DNA from: JACOMS01 sp964352785
GTDB taxonomy: Bacteria > Pseudomonadota > Alphaproteobacteria > Caulobacterales > Maricaulaceae
Length of the DNA stretch: 64,000 nt
Direction of reading: 5' to 3'
Assembly (NCBI GenBank): GCA_964352785.1
Contig: CAYGTI010000008.1
Coordinates: 1 to 64,000, forward strand
This document shows, piece after piece, positions 63,713-64,000 of this stretch. How positions within the stretch are numbered: position 1 is the first letter of the stretch; every line of letters starts with the position of its first letter. The position numbers and the translations under genes are program-made. The notes under the pieces are model-generated. The model was not told the origin of the DNA. It saw nothing but the letters and a program-made list of their open reading frames with translations, and ran no database searches.

Positions 63713-64000
63713 CTATGATTTTAGCGCATGATGGGCAATATCGCGGCGGCAAAAACCCTCCGGCCAAGAGATCGCCTCATCAATCGCTTTATAAGCTGTT
63801 TGAACGGCAGCTTCTAAAGTGTCAGCTTGCGCTGTCACGTTGAGCACTCGACCCCCCGCTGAAATCAGTCCGCCATTTTTACAGCGGCTTGTGCCAGCAT
63901 GAAAGACAACGACGCCCTCCATAGCATTTGCATCAAGAATTCCGCCGATGGCGCTACCTTTTTCATAAGCGCCCGGATAACCTTTGGCGGCCATTACGAC
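63713..64000 (-). CDS. purD: Phosphoribosylamine-glycine ligase, C-terminal part
   Basis: The last 95 or so codons of purD; the gene runs off the right edge. VVMAAKGYPGAYEKGSAIGG, then GRVLNVTAQADTLEAAVQTA and AYKAIDEAISWPEGFCRRDI are the typical C-terminal ATP-grasp end of GARS, which ligates glycine in purine synthesis. The first visible codons belong to the middle of the protein, not to a start. Confidence 0.93.
   Translation of the reverse strand, partial: VVMAAKGYPGAYEKGSAIGGILDANAMEGVVVFHAGTSRCKNGGLISAGGRVLNVTAQADTLEAAVQTAYKAIDEAISWPEGFCRRDIAHHALKS

Overview
The window reads as chromosome of a free-living, aerobic alphaproteobacterium of the stalked/budding kind (Caulobacterales/Maricaulales/Hyphomonadaceae-like). 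The evidence is the alphaproteobacterial marker genes (DUF2794, DUF4164-zapA-6S RNA, the enoyl-CoA hydratase-rpsT-dnaA order), a complete cpa/tad pilus cluster with CtrA-like boxes, and GANTC sites upstream of dnaA. The taxonomic placement is inference; no rRNA or tRNA gene was seen. Base composition is moderate and fairly even. Genes are densely packed, with few mobile remnants. Layout: (1) 1-5200, minus strand: a broken IS3-type transposase end, rbfA, and a polyhydroxyalkanoate (PHA) locus phaC-phaZ-phasin-phaD ordered like the medium-chain PHA locus of pseudomonads, plus a second phasin. (2) 5400-14000: folD, thpR, a Bax-inhibitor-1 protein, DUF2794, an unusual pair of sibling small-RNA candidates, a DUF1223 protein, an AI-2E-type permease and the glycolytic operon gap-pgk-fda. 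(3) 14100-20300: DUF4164-zapA-6S RNA, an S9 peptidase, trmD-rplS, a hypothetical protein and a cold-shock protein. (4) 20300-32400: Flp/Tad pilus island with a secretin-N-domain protein, two Flp pilin genes inside a perfect 361-bp tandem duplication, cpaABCDEF-tadBC and a convergent tadD. (5) 32500-38200: a leucyl aminopeptidase, an acyltransferase, MarR, NlpC/P60, cytochrome c, and a fatty acid hydroxylase gene split by an in-frame TGA. (6) 38200-51100, minus strand: recF, dnaN, a flavin monooxygenase, dnaA, an origin-like AT-rich gap, rpsT, enoyl-CoA hydratase, a decayed BCCT transporter, rarA, a DegP/HtrA protease and a UvrD/PcrA helicase. (7) 51100-64000: D-aminoacylase, an alpha/beta hydrolase, a fasciclin protein, an ECF sigma/ChrR-like pair, an aminotransferase, an SDR, an RHH protein, an LRAT-like protein, a PagL-like lipid A deacylase, a HAD protein, a MaoC hydratase, ribF, a 91-bp palindromic element, a secreted amidohydrolase and the end of purD. 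How the genes work together: the PHA genes form a storage unit (synthase, depolymerase, two granule proteins, a TetR regulator), and the MaoC and enoyl-CoA hydratases could feed it from beta-oxidation. The cpa/tad genes build an adhesive pilus. The dnaA/dnaN/recF/rarA/uvrD genes form a replication and repair neighbourhood. The observations most worth a second look are the twin small-RNA locus at 8284-8727, the identical pilin duplication, the palindromic element with a diverged relative beside dnaA, the two decayed genes (BCCT transporter, fatty acid hydroxylase) and the ChrR-like anti-sigma whose zinc-ligand motif is gone.
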